Source of the DNA: an uncultured Lachnospiraceae bacterium
GTDB taxonomy: Bacteria; Bacillota; Clostridia; Lachnospirales; Lachnospiraceae
Direction of reading: 5' to 3'
Assembly: GCA_910584945.1 (NCBI GenBank)
Contig: CAJUDY010000067.1
Coordinates: 1-11,522, forward strand
Length of the DNA stretch: 11,522 nucleotides
Part shown: one piece after another, positions 1 to 7,083 of the stretch
Layout of the letters: each line of letters begins with the position of its first letter
How positions within the stretch are numbered: the first letter of the stretch is position 1
Translations under genes and position numbers: made by a program
The notes under the pieces: generated by a model
What the model was told of the DNA's origin: nothing
Databases searched by the model: none
What the model saw: the letters and a program-made list of their open reading frames with translations, nothing else

Positions 1-54
1 CCCACGACCTCCGCCGTGACAGGGCGGCGCTCTAACCAGCTGAGCCACCGGGCC
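1..54 (-). tRNA. tRNA-Asp(GTC), 3' end beyond window
   Basis: Read on the minus strand this starts with acceptor strand GGCCCGG, a D-arm GCTC...GAGC, and an anticodon arm with stem CCGCC/GGCGG and loop CTGTCAC, giving anticodon GTC (Asp). The T-arm and 3' acceptor strand lie outside the window. It is the last visible gene of the four-tRNA operon, 55 nt after the CAT-anticodon tRNA. Confidence 0.93.
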
Positions 55-109
55 AGATTATCATTATTGATCGAACCCATCAAGGTTCCAAATGCTTCTT
101 CATAAAAAG

Positions 110-183
110 TGGACCCACAGGGACTCGAACCCGGGACCATCCGGTTATGAGCCGGAAGCTCTAACCAACTGAGCTATGGGTCC
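110..183 (-). tRNA. tRNA with CAT anticodon (elongator Met, or Ile2)
   Basis: Complete 74-nt cloverleaf on the minus strand. Acceptor GGACCCA pairs with TGGGTCC, discriminator A; anticodon loop CTCATAA gives CAT. D-loop and variable loop are of elongator type, so it is not initiator tRNA. A CAT anticodon can be elongator Met or the Ile2 tRNA whose C34 is modified to lysidine; sequence alone does not settle which. CCA is not encoded. Only 4 nt separate it from tRNA-Thr. Confidence 0.93.
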
Positions 184-187
184 AGGA

Positions 188-260
188 AGCCGATGATCGG
201 ACTCGAACCGATAACCTGCTGATTACAAATCAGCTGCTCTGCCAATTGAGCCACATCGGC
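188..260 (-). tRNA. tRNA-Thr(TGT)
   Basis: Complete 73-nt cloverleaf on the minus strand. Acceptor GCCGATG pairs perfectly with CATCGGC, discriminator T. The anticodon stem GCTGA/TCAGC encloses loop TTTGTAA, anticodon TGT, reading ACA threonine codons. No encoded CCA. It lies 25 nt after tRNA-Glu in the transcript. Confidence 0.95.
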
Positions 261-285
261 ACATTCTGCCTCTTTCCAAAGCAAA

Positions 286-357
286 TGACTCCAAGGGGAT
301 TTGAACCCCTGTTACCGCCGTGAAAGGGCGGTGTCTTAACCGCTTGACCATGGAGCC
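286..357 (-). tRNA. tRNA-Glu(TTC)
   Basis: Complete 72-nt cloverleaf on the minus strand. Acceptor GGCTCCA pairs with TGGAGTC (one G-T pair), discriminator A. Anticodon stem CCGCC/GGCGG with loop CTTTCAC, anticodon TTC. T-arm AGGGG/CCCCT with loop TTCAAAT. No encoded CCA. It is the first gene of the tRNA operon, about 60 nt downstream of the promoter at 420-448. Confidence 0.95.
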
Positions 358-419
358 TTCTCTTTTTATGGTTGCTCGTCCGCTGTGTTTTTAGAAGCAC
401 AACGACTTCAACGTTAATC

Positions 420-448
420 ATCTTATCACATTTCCCGGCATTTGGCAA
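420..448 (-). promoter_or_regulatory. Promoter of the tRNA operon
   Basis: On the minus strand -35 TTGCCA (443-448) and -10 TAAGAT (420-425) are separated by exactly 17 bp, close to the vegetative sigma consensus. The next gene is tRNA-Glu, and the spacer between it and the upstream signalling gene otherwise holds only the hairpin at 484-513. Confidence 0.75.
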
Positions 449-483
449 GAGAAAATTTCATTTTTTTTAAATTATTTTTACAC

Positions 484-513
484 CCCTGTACCGTCCTTTT
501 GGACGGTACAGGG
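484..513 (-). terminator. Perfect 13-bp hairpin after the GGDEF gene
   Basis: CCCTGTACCGTCC at 484-496 is the exact reverse complement of 501-513, with a 4-nt loop (AAAA on the minus strand). It begins 15 nt past the stop codon at 529-531, the place of an intrinsic terminator. The minus-strand 3' flank is A-rich rather than U-rich, so this is not a canonical intrinsic terminator; it may be an RNA-stabilising 3' hairpin or a Rho/NusA-assisted stop. Confidence 0.5.
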
Positions 514-528
514 AATCCTCATAACCGC

Positions 529-2607
529 TCACTCCCCGCCGCTTTCACAGTCGATGGGAGAAATCTCCGACAGGGTGTGCCTCATGGAATCATCATAAAA
601 CTTATATTGGCCCCGGCCCCCGCGTTTTGCCGCGTAAAGCGCCTGGTCCGCACAATGGAACAGGGTCTCATAATCACAGACTCCGCCGTCCGTTCTGGCA
701 ATTCCCATACTCACAGACATCTTGAAGCCCTCATACTCCCCTTCCAGGTGGTGGAAGATCCGGTCCACGGCCATCTCAAAGGCGTCCCGATACTCCAGAA
801 AGATCAGGAATTCGTCCCCGCCTACTCTGGCCACAACGTCTCCTCCGCGCACGCTCTGATGCAGCTTCTGCGCCAGGTACTTGAGCACATGGTCGCCAAA
901 AATATGACCATACTGATCATTTGCATTCTTAAAGTAATCCAGATCAATAATGAACAGCGCGTATTTTCCGTTGGGGAAATTCAACAGGCGGTCACGGATC
1001 ATCTGCTCTGCCTTCGACCGGTTCAAAAGTCCCGTCAGCCCGTCGTGGGAAGCCACACGCTCCAGATCCGTCATCCGGGTATGCTCCGTGTGCACATCCA
1101 CCGCCTTTCCGATGGCCCCCAGGTATTCCGAAGGTTCATCCACAGACCAGGTCGCCCTGCAGATAATCTGATACCAGCGGGATTCCCCTTTGATCTGCAT
1201 CTGACAGTTGTATTTGGCCACCGGATTTTCCGGTGTTGTGCTCCGCAGCATCTTGCCCAGCCCTTCCAGCGCGTCTTTCCCGAGAATCCGCAGCGCGTCC
1301 TCGTCGTGGATGGGGTCCATAATGATCTCTTTGACTCCCAGCTGTTCCGCGCCCCAGTCCGTGAGGGTGATCATAGACGGATCTGCCGTGTACTCAAACT
1401 GTATTTCATTGGACATCGAGGCGAAGAAACGATATTTTGCCCGCTCGTGTTCCAGAAGGCGAAGCGTCCGGTCGGAAGTGGTCAGCTCCTTCCTGTGCAG
1501 AATCTCATCCGTGATGCCGCGTACCTCCTTAATGCTTAAGTCCGCTCTCCCGGTGCCGGAAGAAAACTCTCTCTGGATGTCATCCGCGATATCCCGGAAG
1601 CAGCCTAAAAGCTCCGGACTGAACGTGCCGCATTCCCCGTTGGTGATCATCTCCACTGCCTTTTCATGAGAGAACGCCTTCTTATACGCTCTCTCGCTGG
1701 TCAGCGCGTCGTATACGTCCGCCAGAGCCACAATCTGAGCCGCAATCGGGATCTCATCCCCCTTCAGTCCGTCCGGATAACCCCTGCCATCATAGCGTTC
1801 ATGATGCCAGCGGCAGATCTGACGCGCCGCCTTTACCAGCGCCTCATCCTGATAGAACGGAAGCTGCTCCAGCATCTCATCTCCTACGGCAGAGTGGGTC
1901 TTCATGATCTCGTACTCTTCCGGCGTCAGTTTTCCTGGTTTATTCAAGATCTCTGACGGAATCGCGATCTTACCGATGTCATGCAGGGCGGACGCCGTAC
2001 TGATCACAGAGATCTCCTGATGGGAGAACTGATATTTGTCTGACATCTGCCCCAGACGCCGAAGCAGAAGTTCTGTGATGGTGTGGATATGGAGGGTATG
2101 CAGTCCGCTCTCTCCGTTCCGAAACTCCACAATATGACTCAGAATATCGATCATCAGGCTGCTTTGCTTTTCCTTCTCCAGAATCTGATCCGCAACCATA
2201 TCGAAGAGACGCTTCTGCTTGGCATAGAGAAGAATCGTGTTCGTAACTCTTCGCTGTACGATCAAATTGTCAAAAGGCCGACTGATATAGTCCGTGACTC
2301 CCAGTTCAAACGCCCGCTCCAAATACGTGGAGGAACTCTCCGCCGATATGATAATCACCGGAATGTCCTCGATCCAATGATACTTGTTCATCATAGCCAG
2401 CACCCCGAAGCCGTCCAGCTTCGGCATCACAATATCCAGAAGAACCAGCGCAATCTCTGTTCCAAGCTGCTGCAGCGCAGCTACCGCTTCAGTTCCGTCT
2501 TCAGCCTCTACAATCTCATACTCCTCTTCCAGCATATCCAGAAGAATGGAACGGTTCATCTCCGAATCATCTGCGATCAGAATCTTGGACTTGTTTTTTG
2601 TTTCCAT
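529..2607 (-). CDS. Response regulator with HD-GYP and GGDEF domains (cyclic-di-GMP turnover)
   Basis: A 692-residue cytoplasmic protein combining four modules. Residues 8-125 are a receiver domain with acidic pair D13/D14, phospho-acceptor D58 and S88; the usual switch lysine before Pro is R110. Residues 150-345 are an HD-GYP phosphodiesterase domain: H170, HDIGK at 209-213, H238, HHE at 268-270 and GYP at 276-278 are all present, so c-di-GMP hydrolysis is plausible. Residues about 385-505 look like a PAS fold. Residues 515-672 are a diguanylate cyclase with intact GGDEF at 596-600, metal-binding D555, and an RxxD inhibitory site at 587-590, exactly five residues before GGDEF. No membrane segment is visible, so input is probably phosphorylation plus PAS sensing; no histidine kinase is adjacent. 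The start is supported by AGGAG at 2616-2620, 8 nt upstream. Whether net activity is synthesis or breakdown cannot be told from sequence. Confidence 0.96.
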   Translation of the reverse strand: METKNKSKILIADDSEMNRSILLDMLEEEYEIVEAEDGTEAVAALQQLGTEIALVLLDIVMPKLDGFGVLAMMNKYHWIEDIPVIIISAESSSTYLERAFELGVTDYISRPFDNLIVQRRVTNTILLYAKQKRLFDMVADQILEKEKQSSLMIDILSHIVEFRNGESGLHTLHIHTITELLLRRLGQMSDKYQFSHQEISVISTASALHDIGKIAIPSEILNKPGKLTPEEYEIMKTHSAVGDEMLEQLPFYQDEALVKAARQICRWHHERYDGRGYPDGLKGDEIPIAAQIVALADVYDALTSERAYKKAFSHEKAVEMITNGECGTFSPELLGCFRDIADDIQREFSSGTGRADLSIKEVRGITDEILHRKELTTSDRTLRLLEHERAKYRFFASMSNEIQFEYTADPSMITLTDWGAEQLGVKEIIMDPIHDEDALRILGKDALEGLGKMLRSTTPENPVAKYNCQMQIKGESRWYQIICRATWSVDEPSEYLGAIGKAVDVHTEHTRMTDLERVASHDGLTGLLNRSKAEQMIRDRLLNFPNGKYALFIIDLDYFKNANDQYGHIFGDHVLKYLAQKLHQSVRGGDVVARVGGDEFLIFLEYRDAFEMAVDRIFHHLEGEYEGFKMSVSMGIARTDGGVCDYETLFHCADQALYAAKRGGRGQYKFYDDSMRHTLSEISPIDCESGGE

Positions 2608-2651
2608 ATGTTACTCTCCTACTACCTATTGCATCTGCGGATACTTTTTTT

Positions 2652-2680
2652 ATTATACTAAATCTTTCTGTTACTTTCAA
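2652..2680 (-). promoter_or_regulatory. Promoter of the c-di-GMP gene
   Basis: Minus strand -35 TTGAAA (2675-2680) and perfect -10 TATAAT (2652-2657) with a 17-bp spacer. Transcription should start near 2645, giving a leader of about 38 nt. The -35 box overlaps the stop codon (2677-2679) of the upstream AraC-type fragment, so the gene need not depend on read-through from the galactoside operon. Confidence 0.85.
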
Positions 2681-3168
2681 GCGTCAAAAAAATGTACCAT
2701 TTCAACAGTGCCATGCTCCCTGTTAATCTGTTGACCTTCTTTTTTGTACCGCAGATAGCAATCGAACTGATTAAAATAATTCGGAAAATGGCTCTGGTCT
2801 GAAAAACCTGTCCTGATCGCTGCCTCCACAGGCAAAACCCCCTCGGACAACAGTTTTTTTGCTTCATTGATACGGATCGTCTCAAGGTAACGGTAAGGCG
2901 TGACACCTTTTTCCTTTGTAAAGGCCCGCAGCAGCGTTGACTTACTCAGCCCTGTGTGACGGCAAATCTGGTCTAAATAGATACGCTCTGTAAAATGCCC
3001 CGCCATGTATTCACAGGCTCTTTCCATCTCCTGCCTGCATTCCGGCATACAGCGGCAGGAAGACTGTCCGTAATTCTGGATAAGATACGAAAGCAGGAAC
3101 AGCAGATTTTCTGCCTTTATCGTTAAATCTGCCGAATATAAAAATGAGTGCTCTGATAATCTCCCCAC
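2677..3168 (-). pseudogene. AraC-family regulator fragment (C-terminal HTH region), probably degenerate
   Basis: A 163-codon frame whose residues about 48-138 match the double helix-turn-helix of AraC/XylS regulators: first HTH around IYLDQICRHTGLSKSTLLRA, second around AAIRTGFSDQSHF. The family is normally near 270 residues with an N-terminal ligand-binding domain; here that domain is absent and the frame begins inside the end of the alpha-galactosidase gene (46-bp overlap). The second HTH breaks off after YFNQF, where families of this type usually continue with a G-x-x-P-x-x-Y-R segment; the last 30 residues look unrelated. The frame's first codon is GTG with no ribosome binding site; an internal ATG (residue 48) has AGGAG directly against it, too close to be ideal. 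I read it as a remnant truncated at both ends. A short free-standing SoxS-like regulator is possible but less likely. Confidence 0.6.
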
Positions 3169-5315
3169 AGAACTGGAAGCGGAAGCCCTGCATACATCAG
3201 CGCACTTCCTGTATAGACCCTTTCCTCCTCATTGATCCGATACCGTACGTCCTCTTTCAGACCTCTGATCCGGAGCTGACGGAACGGAGGGTTCGCCTCC
3301 GCATGCAGCAGGACGAAGCTGACCAGAGATTCTGTCTGATCTTTCGATACAAACTGCCATGCAGCATACACATGATTTTCATAAGGATTCGTCAGGCGAT
3401 AATAATTTCCCTGCCGGATGATATCCCCGTATTTCTGATACTCCTGAACCTGCCTGCGGACCTGTTCCCGCTCTTCGCCGTTCAGCGTCCTCACATCCAT
3501 CTCGTAACCGAAGGTCCCTGCCATGGCGACTTCTGCACGGGTTTTCAGAGATATGCTTCTGCCGGTCTGCAGGTTCGGACTTGCAGATACATGTGCGCCC
3601 ACAGAGCAGATCGGGTAGCCAAAAGAAGTCCCATACTGGATAGAGATCCGTTCGATCGCATCTGTGTCATCGCTGCACCAGATCTGGGGCATGTAACAGA
3701 GGATTCCCGCGTCAAAACGTCCGCCTCCGCCGGAGCACCCTTCCCACAGGATATCCGGATATTTTCCGGTGAACCGATCCATCAATTCATATAATCCCAA
3801 TACATAACGGTGTGCAGTCTCACCCTGCCGGTCTGCCGGAAGTTCCGCGGACCAGACATCGGACAGGCTCCGGTTCATATCCCATTTCACGTAAGAGGCG
3901 GCGGCTTCGTCAATGGCCTTCGAGATACTGTCAAACAGATAATCCCTTACTTCCCTGCGGAACATATCCAGAACCAGCTGGCATCGCTCCAGATTCGGCC
4001 TGCGTCCTGGGATATGCAGACACCAGTCCGGATGCGCCCGATACAGGTCGCTGTCTTCATTGACCATCTCCGGTTCGATCCAGATGCCGAACTGCATCCC
4101 CATCTTACGGATCTTTTTTGACAGACCGGACAGACCGGACGGCAGTTTCTCCCGATTGACGGTCCAGTCCCCCAGGCCGCTTCCGTCACGGTTCCTGTCC
4201 CCGAACCATCCGTCATCCATCGCAAACAGTTCGATCCCGAGATCCGCAGCACTTTCAGCCAATGACAGAAGTTCTTCCTCTGTAAAATCGAATTCTGTCA
4301 CTTCCCAGTTATTCAAAAGCACTGGGTGCCTCCTGTCTCTGAACTGCCGGGGAAGCAGATGCTCCCGATACAGATCGTGAAGATTTCCGGACAATGCTTC
4401 GAAGCCGTCAGAACTGTACGTCAGAATCACCTCCGGCGTTATAAATTCTTCTCCTTTCTCCAGCGTCCAGCAAAAGCCGTCCGGATGGATGCCCATGACA
4501 AACCGGGGCTGGTTGACCTGATTCACTTCTGCTTCAGCCAGAAAATTTCCGCTGTACACGAAAGTCATACCATAGCAGTTTCCCTGCTCTTCTCCTGCAC
4601 TGCGGTCGCAGAGGATTACGAAGGGATTCGCCTGATGGCTGGACGTTCCTCTCGTGCTGCCGGAAGACAGCCTTCCATGGGGAACCGGAAGCCTCTGCAC
4701 GTTTCGCTCCATGGAATGACGCCCGTAGAAGCTGATCATATCCAGATCCCCGTCTGCAAAATCCACGCAGCAGGACAACGCTCTGAGAAGCCGGATCGGC
4801 GCCTCACCGCTGTTTTGTATCCTGCAGGCTCTTGTAATCACGTCGGACTGCTCCAGAACCCCGTAATACAGAATAACTTCCAGTCCGGAATTTCTATCCC
4901 GCAGGAAGATCTCCAGCGTCTGTGCCTCCGTATCTGAGGCACGGACCGACGGAAGGCCGGGAAGGCTGTATCTCCCCTCGTAAATCCGATGAGACACATA
5001 CCTAAGTTCCGCCGCCTGGCTCCCGTCTGCATGGATCACATGCAGACAGGCCGTGCGGTAATCTCCCGCTCCAAAGCAGGGATATTCCTGAGGCAGCGTA
5101 TCCAGAGAATATCCCCGGTCATCGCGGGCTTCATAAGGATACCCGCAGAATCCCCGGTCCATCTCCCGGATCAGATAGGACAGATCGGTATCTTCTGTCC
5201 TTTTTCCGTAATAAACGTGAAGCAAGTGTCCATATCTGCCAACTTTCATCTGCCAGGTGGAATGAACCGTATGTATCGTAAAGAGCTTCTTCTCCGCAAT
5301 ATAACTGATCGACAT
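3123..5315 (-). CDS. Alpha-galactosidase, glycoside hydrolase family 36
   Basis: Full-length 730-residue GH36 enzyme that releases terminal alpha-1,6-galactose from melibiose, raffinose and related oligosaccharides, with retention of configuration. The N-terminal part (to about 320) is the beta-supersandwich domain; a TIM barrel follows with LNNWE at 334-338, MDDGWFG at 366-372, WIEPEMV at 412-418, and the nucleophile motif KWDMNR with D479. The acid/base is most likely D549 in CSDDTDA; the 70-residue separation fits the family. The GCSGGGGRFD loop at 526-535 shapes the galactose pocket. No signal peptide, so it is cytoplasmic and acts on imported sugar. It is the last enzyme gene of the operon, 18 nt after the second permease. 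GGAGGA at 5324-5329 lies 8 nt before the ATG. The 3' end overlaps the AraC-type fragment. Confidence 0.97.
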   Translation of the reverse strand: MSISYIAEKKLFTIHTVHSTWQMKVGRYGHLLHVYYGKRTEDTDLSYLIREMDRGFCGYPYEARDDRGYSLDTLPQEYPCFGAGDYRTACLHVIHADGSQAAELRYVSHRIYEGRYSLPGLPSVRASDTEAQTLEIFLRDRNSGLEVILYYGVLEQSDVITRACRIQNSGEAPIRLLRALSCCVDFADGDLDMISFYGRHSMERNVQRLPVPHGRLSSGSTRGTSSHQANPFVILCDRSAGEEQGNCYGMTFVYSGNFLAEAEVNQVNQPRFVMGIHPDGFCWTLEKGEEFITPEVILTYSSDGFEALSGNLHDLYREHLLPRQFRDRRHPVLLNNWEVTEFDFTEEELLSLAESAADLGIELFAMDDGWFGDRNRDGSGLGDWTVNREKLPSGLSGLSKKIRKMGMQFGIWIEPEMVNEDSDLYRAHPDWCLHIPGRRPNLERCQLVLDMFRREVRDYLFDSISKAIDEAAASYVKWDMNRSLSDVWSAELPADRQGETAHRYVLGLYELMDRFTGKYPDILWEGCSGGGGRFDAGILCYMPQIWCSDDTDAIERISIQYGTSFGYPICSVGAHVSASPNLQTGRSISLKTRAEVAMAGTFGYEMDVRTLNGEEREQVRRQVQEYQKYGDIIRQGNYYRLTNPYENHVYAAWQFVSKDQTESLVSFVLLHAEANPPFRQLRIRGLKEDVRYRINEEERVYTGSALMYAGLPLPVLWGDYQSTHFYIRQI

Positions 5316-5333
5316 TGGTCTTCTCCTCCGCTC

Positions 5334-6164
5334 TTACAGCTTGCCGCCGGAAGTGGCAATGCCTTCGATAAACTGCTTCTGGAAGATCATATAGAGCACT
5401 ACCATCGGCACGCACGCCAGCAGGGAAGCGGCCATCAGTTCCGGATAATTGGCCGCGAACTGACCCTGAAGTTTTGCAAGCGCCGCAGACAACGGCATAG
5501 CGCCCTGATCCGGATTGGATACCAGCGGCCACATAAGATCTTTATAACCAAACAACGCCGTGAAGATTCCAAGCGCTACCATGCCCGAGCGGGTCAGCGG
5601 CGCCATAATATAGAAGAAAGTCTGCGGAATATTGCAGCCATCCAACCCCGCCGCCTCTTCCAGATCCTTGGGAAGCGCCATATAGGACTGCCGAAGCAGA
5701 AACGTACCAAACGCCGTCACGATGCCCGAGAACACCAGGGAAAAGGTCGTATTCAGAAGTCCCATCTTACTTACCATCAGGTACTGCGGGATGATAAAGA
5801 TCTGCACCGGCACCATCATCTGGAACATGACCAGCGCAAAACACAGATTTTTCCCTTTAAACTCCAGACGTCCCAGCGCATATCCGGCCAGCGATGCCGT
5901 CACCACCGCGCATACGACTCTTCCAAGGATCAGAAGAAGCGTATTCAGGTACAGTTTTGCAAAATTCATCTTTGCTGATACAGACATGAACGCATCGGTC
6001 AGCCATTGCTTCGGTAAGATCACAAAGGGATCGATCTGAGTCGCCTCTGTGGCGGATTTAAAGGCAGTCAGGATCATCCATGCAAACGGAATCAGCATAA
6101 CGACCGCTCCAAGGATCAGGACTGCATGCAGCAGGATCCTTGCGGATTTTTTCGTCTCTCTCAT
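5334..6164 (-). CDS. ABC sugar transporter permease, MalG/MsmG type
   Basis: A 276-residue inner-membrane permease of the CUT1 carbohydrate ABC family. It begins with a membrane segment at about 11-33 and has further hydrophobic stretches near 74-98, 108-128, 140-160, 191-212 and 243-262. The EAA loop that contacts the ATPase is at 169-190, reading EEAAGLDG and ending at P189. It pairs with the MalF-type permease upstream. The start ATG has AGGAGGG at 6174-6180, 9 nt upstream, and that site contains the last two bases of the previous gene's TAG stop, so translation is probably coupled. The cargo is inferred from the adjacent alpha-galactosidase: raffinose, melibiose, stachyose or another alpha-galactoside. 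Confidence 0.95.
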   Translation of the reverse strand: MRETKKSARILLHAVLILGAVVMLIPFAWMILTAFKSATEATQIDPFVILPKQWLTDAFMSVSAKMNFAKLYLNTLLLILGRVVCAVVTASLAGYALGRLEFKGKNLCFALVMFQMMVPVQIFIIPQYLMVSKMGLLNTTFSLVFSGIVTAFGTFLLRQSYMALPKDLEEAAGLDGCNIPQTFFYIMAPLTRSGMVALGIFTALFGYKDLMWPLVSNPDQGAMPLSAALAKLQGQFAANYPELMAASLLACVPMVVLYMIFQKQFIEGIATSGGKL

Positions 6165-6178
6165 GATTCTTCACCCTC

Positions 6179-7072
6179 CTAATTATAGTTGACCCATTTT
6201 TTCTGCATCTTGTTCTGAATCACCGTAAGGACCATAATGATCAGGAGCAACAGCACGACGATCGCCGAACCATAACCCTGATTGCTCTCAATAAAGGAAT
6301 ATTTATAGAACAGATACACCAGAGACTGGGTTCTTGGAATCGCCGGGTTCGACCGGTCGATCATCATATAGATCACGTCAAATACCTGCATGGCTGCGAT
6401 CACTCTGGTCGTTGTCACAAAGAACATGGTGGGCGAGATGAGCGGTATGGTAATGCTCAGAAACTGCCGGACCGGTCCTGCCCCGTCGATATCTGCCGCT
6501 TCATAGTAATCGCCCGGAATCTCCTGAAGCCCCGCCAGGAAAAGCACCATGTTATAACCGATGACGGACCAGATGCCCACGATTGCCACGGAAATCAGCG
6601 CAATATTGGGATCCGAAATCCAGTTCACTGATCCCAGACCGATGGATTTCAGCATATGATTCAAAAGTCCGAATTCCGAGTTATAAAGCCATCTCCACAC
6701 CATGGCAACTGCCGCAGGAGCTGCCACCATGGGCAGGAAATAGATCGTCCGGTACACGGAACGCCCTTTCATCTTCCGGTTCAAAAGCGCCGCAAGCACC
6801 AGAGAAATAATGATAGAAATCGGCACCTCGATGATCGCATAGACAAACGTGTTCAGGAGTGACTGCCATACCTGGCTGTCTGAAAACATTTTCGCATAGT
6901 TCGCAAATCCCACGAACCTGTCTCCTCTGCCGAATGCTCCGGTCTGGAAAAAACTCTTATAGATGGTCTGAAAAATCGGAATGATATTCAGGATCAAGAG
7001 GCCTGCCAGGGTGGGAGCGAAGAATACCCACCCCCAGAACAACTCTTTCTTCCCCTGTTTCTTACCTGACAT
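6179..7072 (-). CDS. ABC sugar transporter permease, MalF/MsmF type
   Basis: A 297-residue CUT1 permease and partner of the downstream MalG-type protein. Hydrophobic segments lie near 12-38, 72-97, 107-128, 157-181, 207-230 and 267-288. The EAA cytoplasmic loop is at 190-210: YEAADIDGAGP then P210. Residues 1-10 are a lysine-rich cytoplasmic tail, as usual. AGGAGG at 7080-7085 lies 7 nt before the ATG and overlaps the TAG stop of the binding-protein gene (7084-7086), the same arrangement as at the next junction. The operon contains no ATP-binding subunit; other CUT1 alpha-galactoside systems borrow a shared MsmK/MsiK-type ATPase, which I infer here. Confidence 0.95.
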   Translation of the reverse strand: MSGKKQGKKELFWGWVFFAPTLAGLLILNIIPIFQTIYKSFFQTGAFGRGDRFVGFANYAKMFSDSQVWQSLLNTFVYAIIEVPISIIISLVLAALLNRKMKGRSVYRTIYFLPMVAAPAAVAMVWRWLYNSEFGLLNHMLKSIGLGSVNWISDPNIALISVAIVGIWSVIGYNMVLFLAGLQEIPGDYYEAADIDGAGPVRQFLSITIPLISPTMFFVTTTRVIAAMQVFDVIYMMIDRSNPAIPRTQSLVYLFYKYSFIESNQGYGSAIVVLLLLIIMVLTVIQNKMQKKWVNYN

Positions 7073-7083
7073 CGTCTCTCCTC

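Noticed and set aside
61..109. Short GAACC/GGTTC hairpin between two tRNA genes
   Set aside because: Only five base pairs; fits ordinary inter-tRNA spacer processed by RNases, and no further tRNA arm accompanies it.
442..1539. Long plus-strand open frame opposite the GGDEF gene
   Set aside because: It is antisense to a protein with complete domain motifs, has no recognisable family, and its length follows from GC-rich codon bias of the true gene.
4989..5978. Plus-strand open frame opposite the alpha-galactosidase and permease genes
   Set aside because: Crosses two well-identified genes on the other strand, composition is rich in His/Arg/Gln as antisense shadows are, no ribosome binding site.
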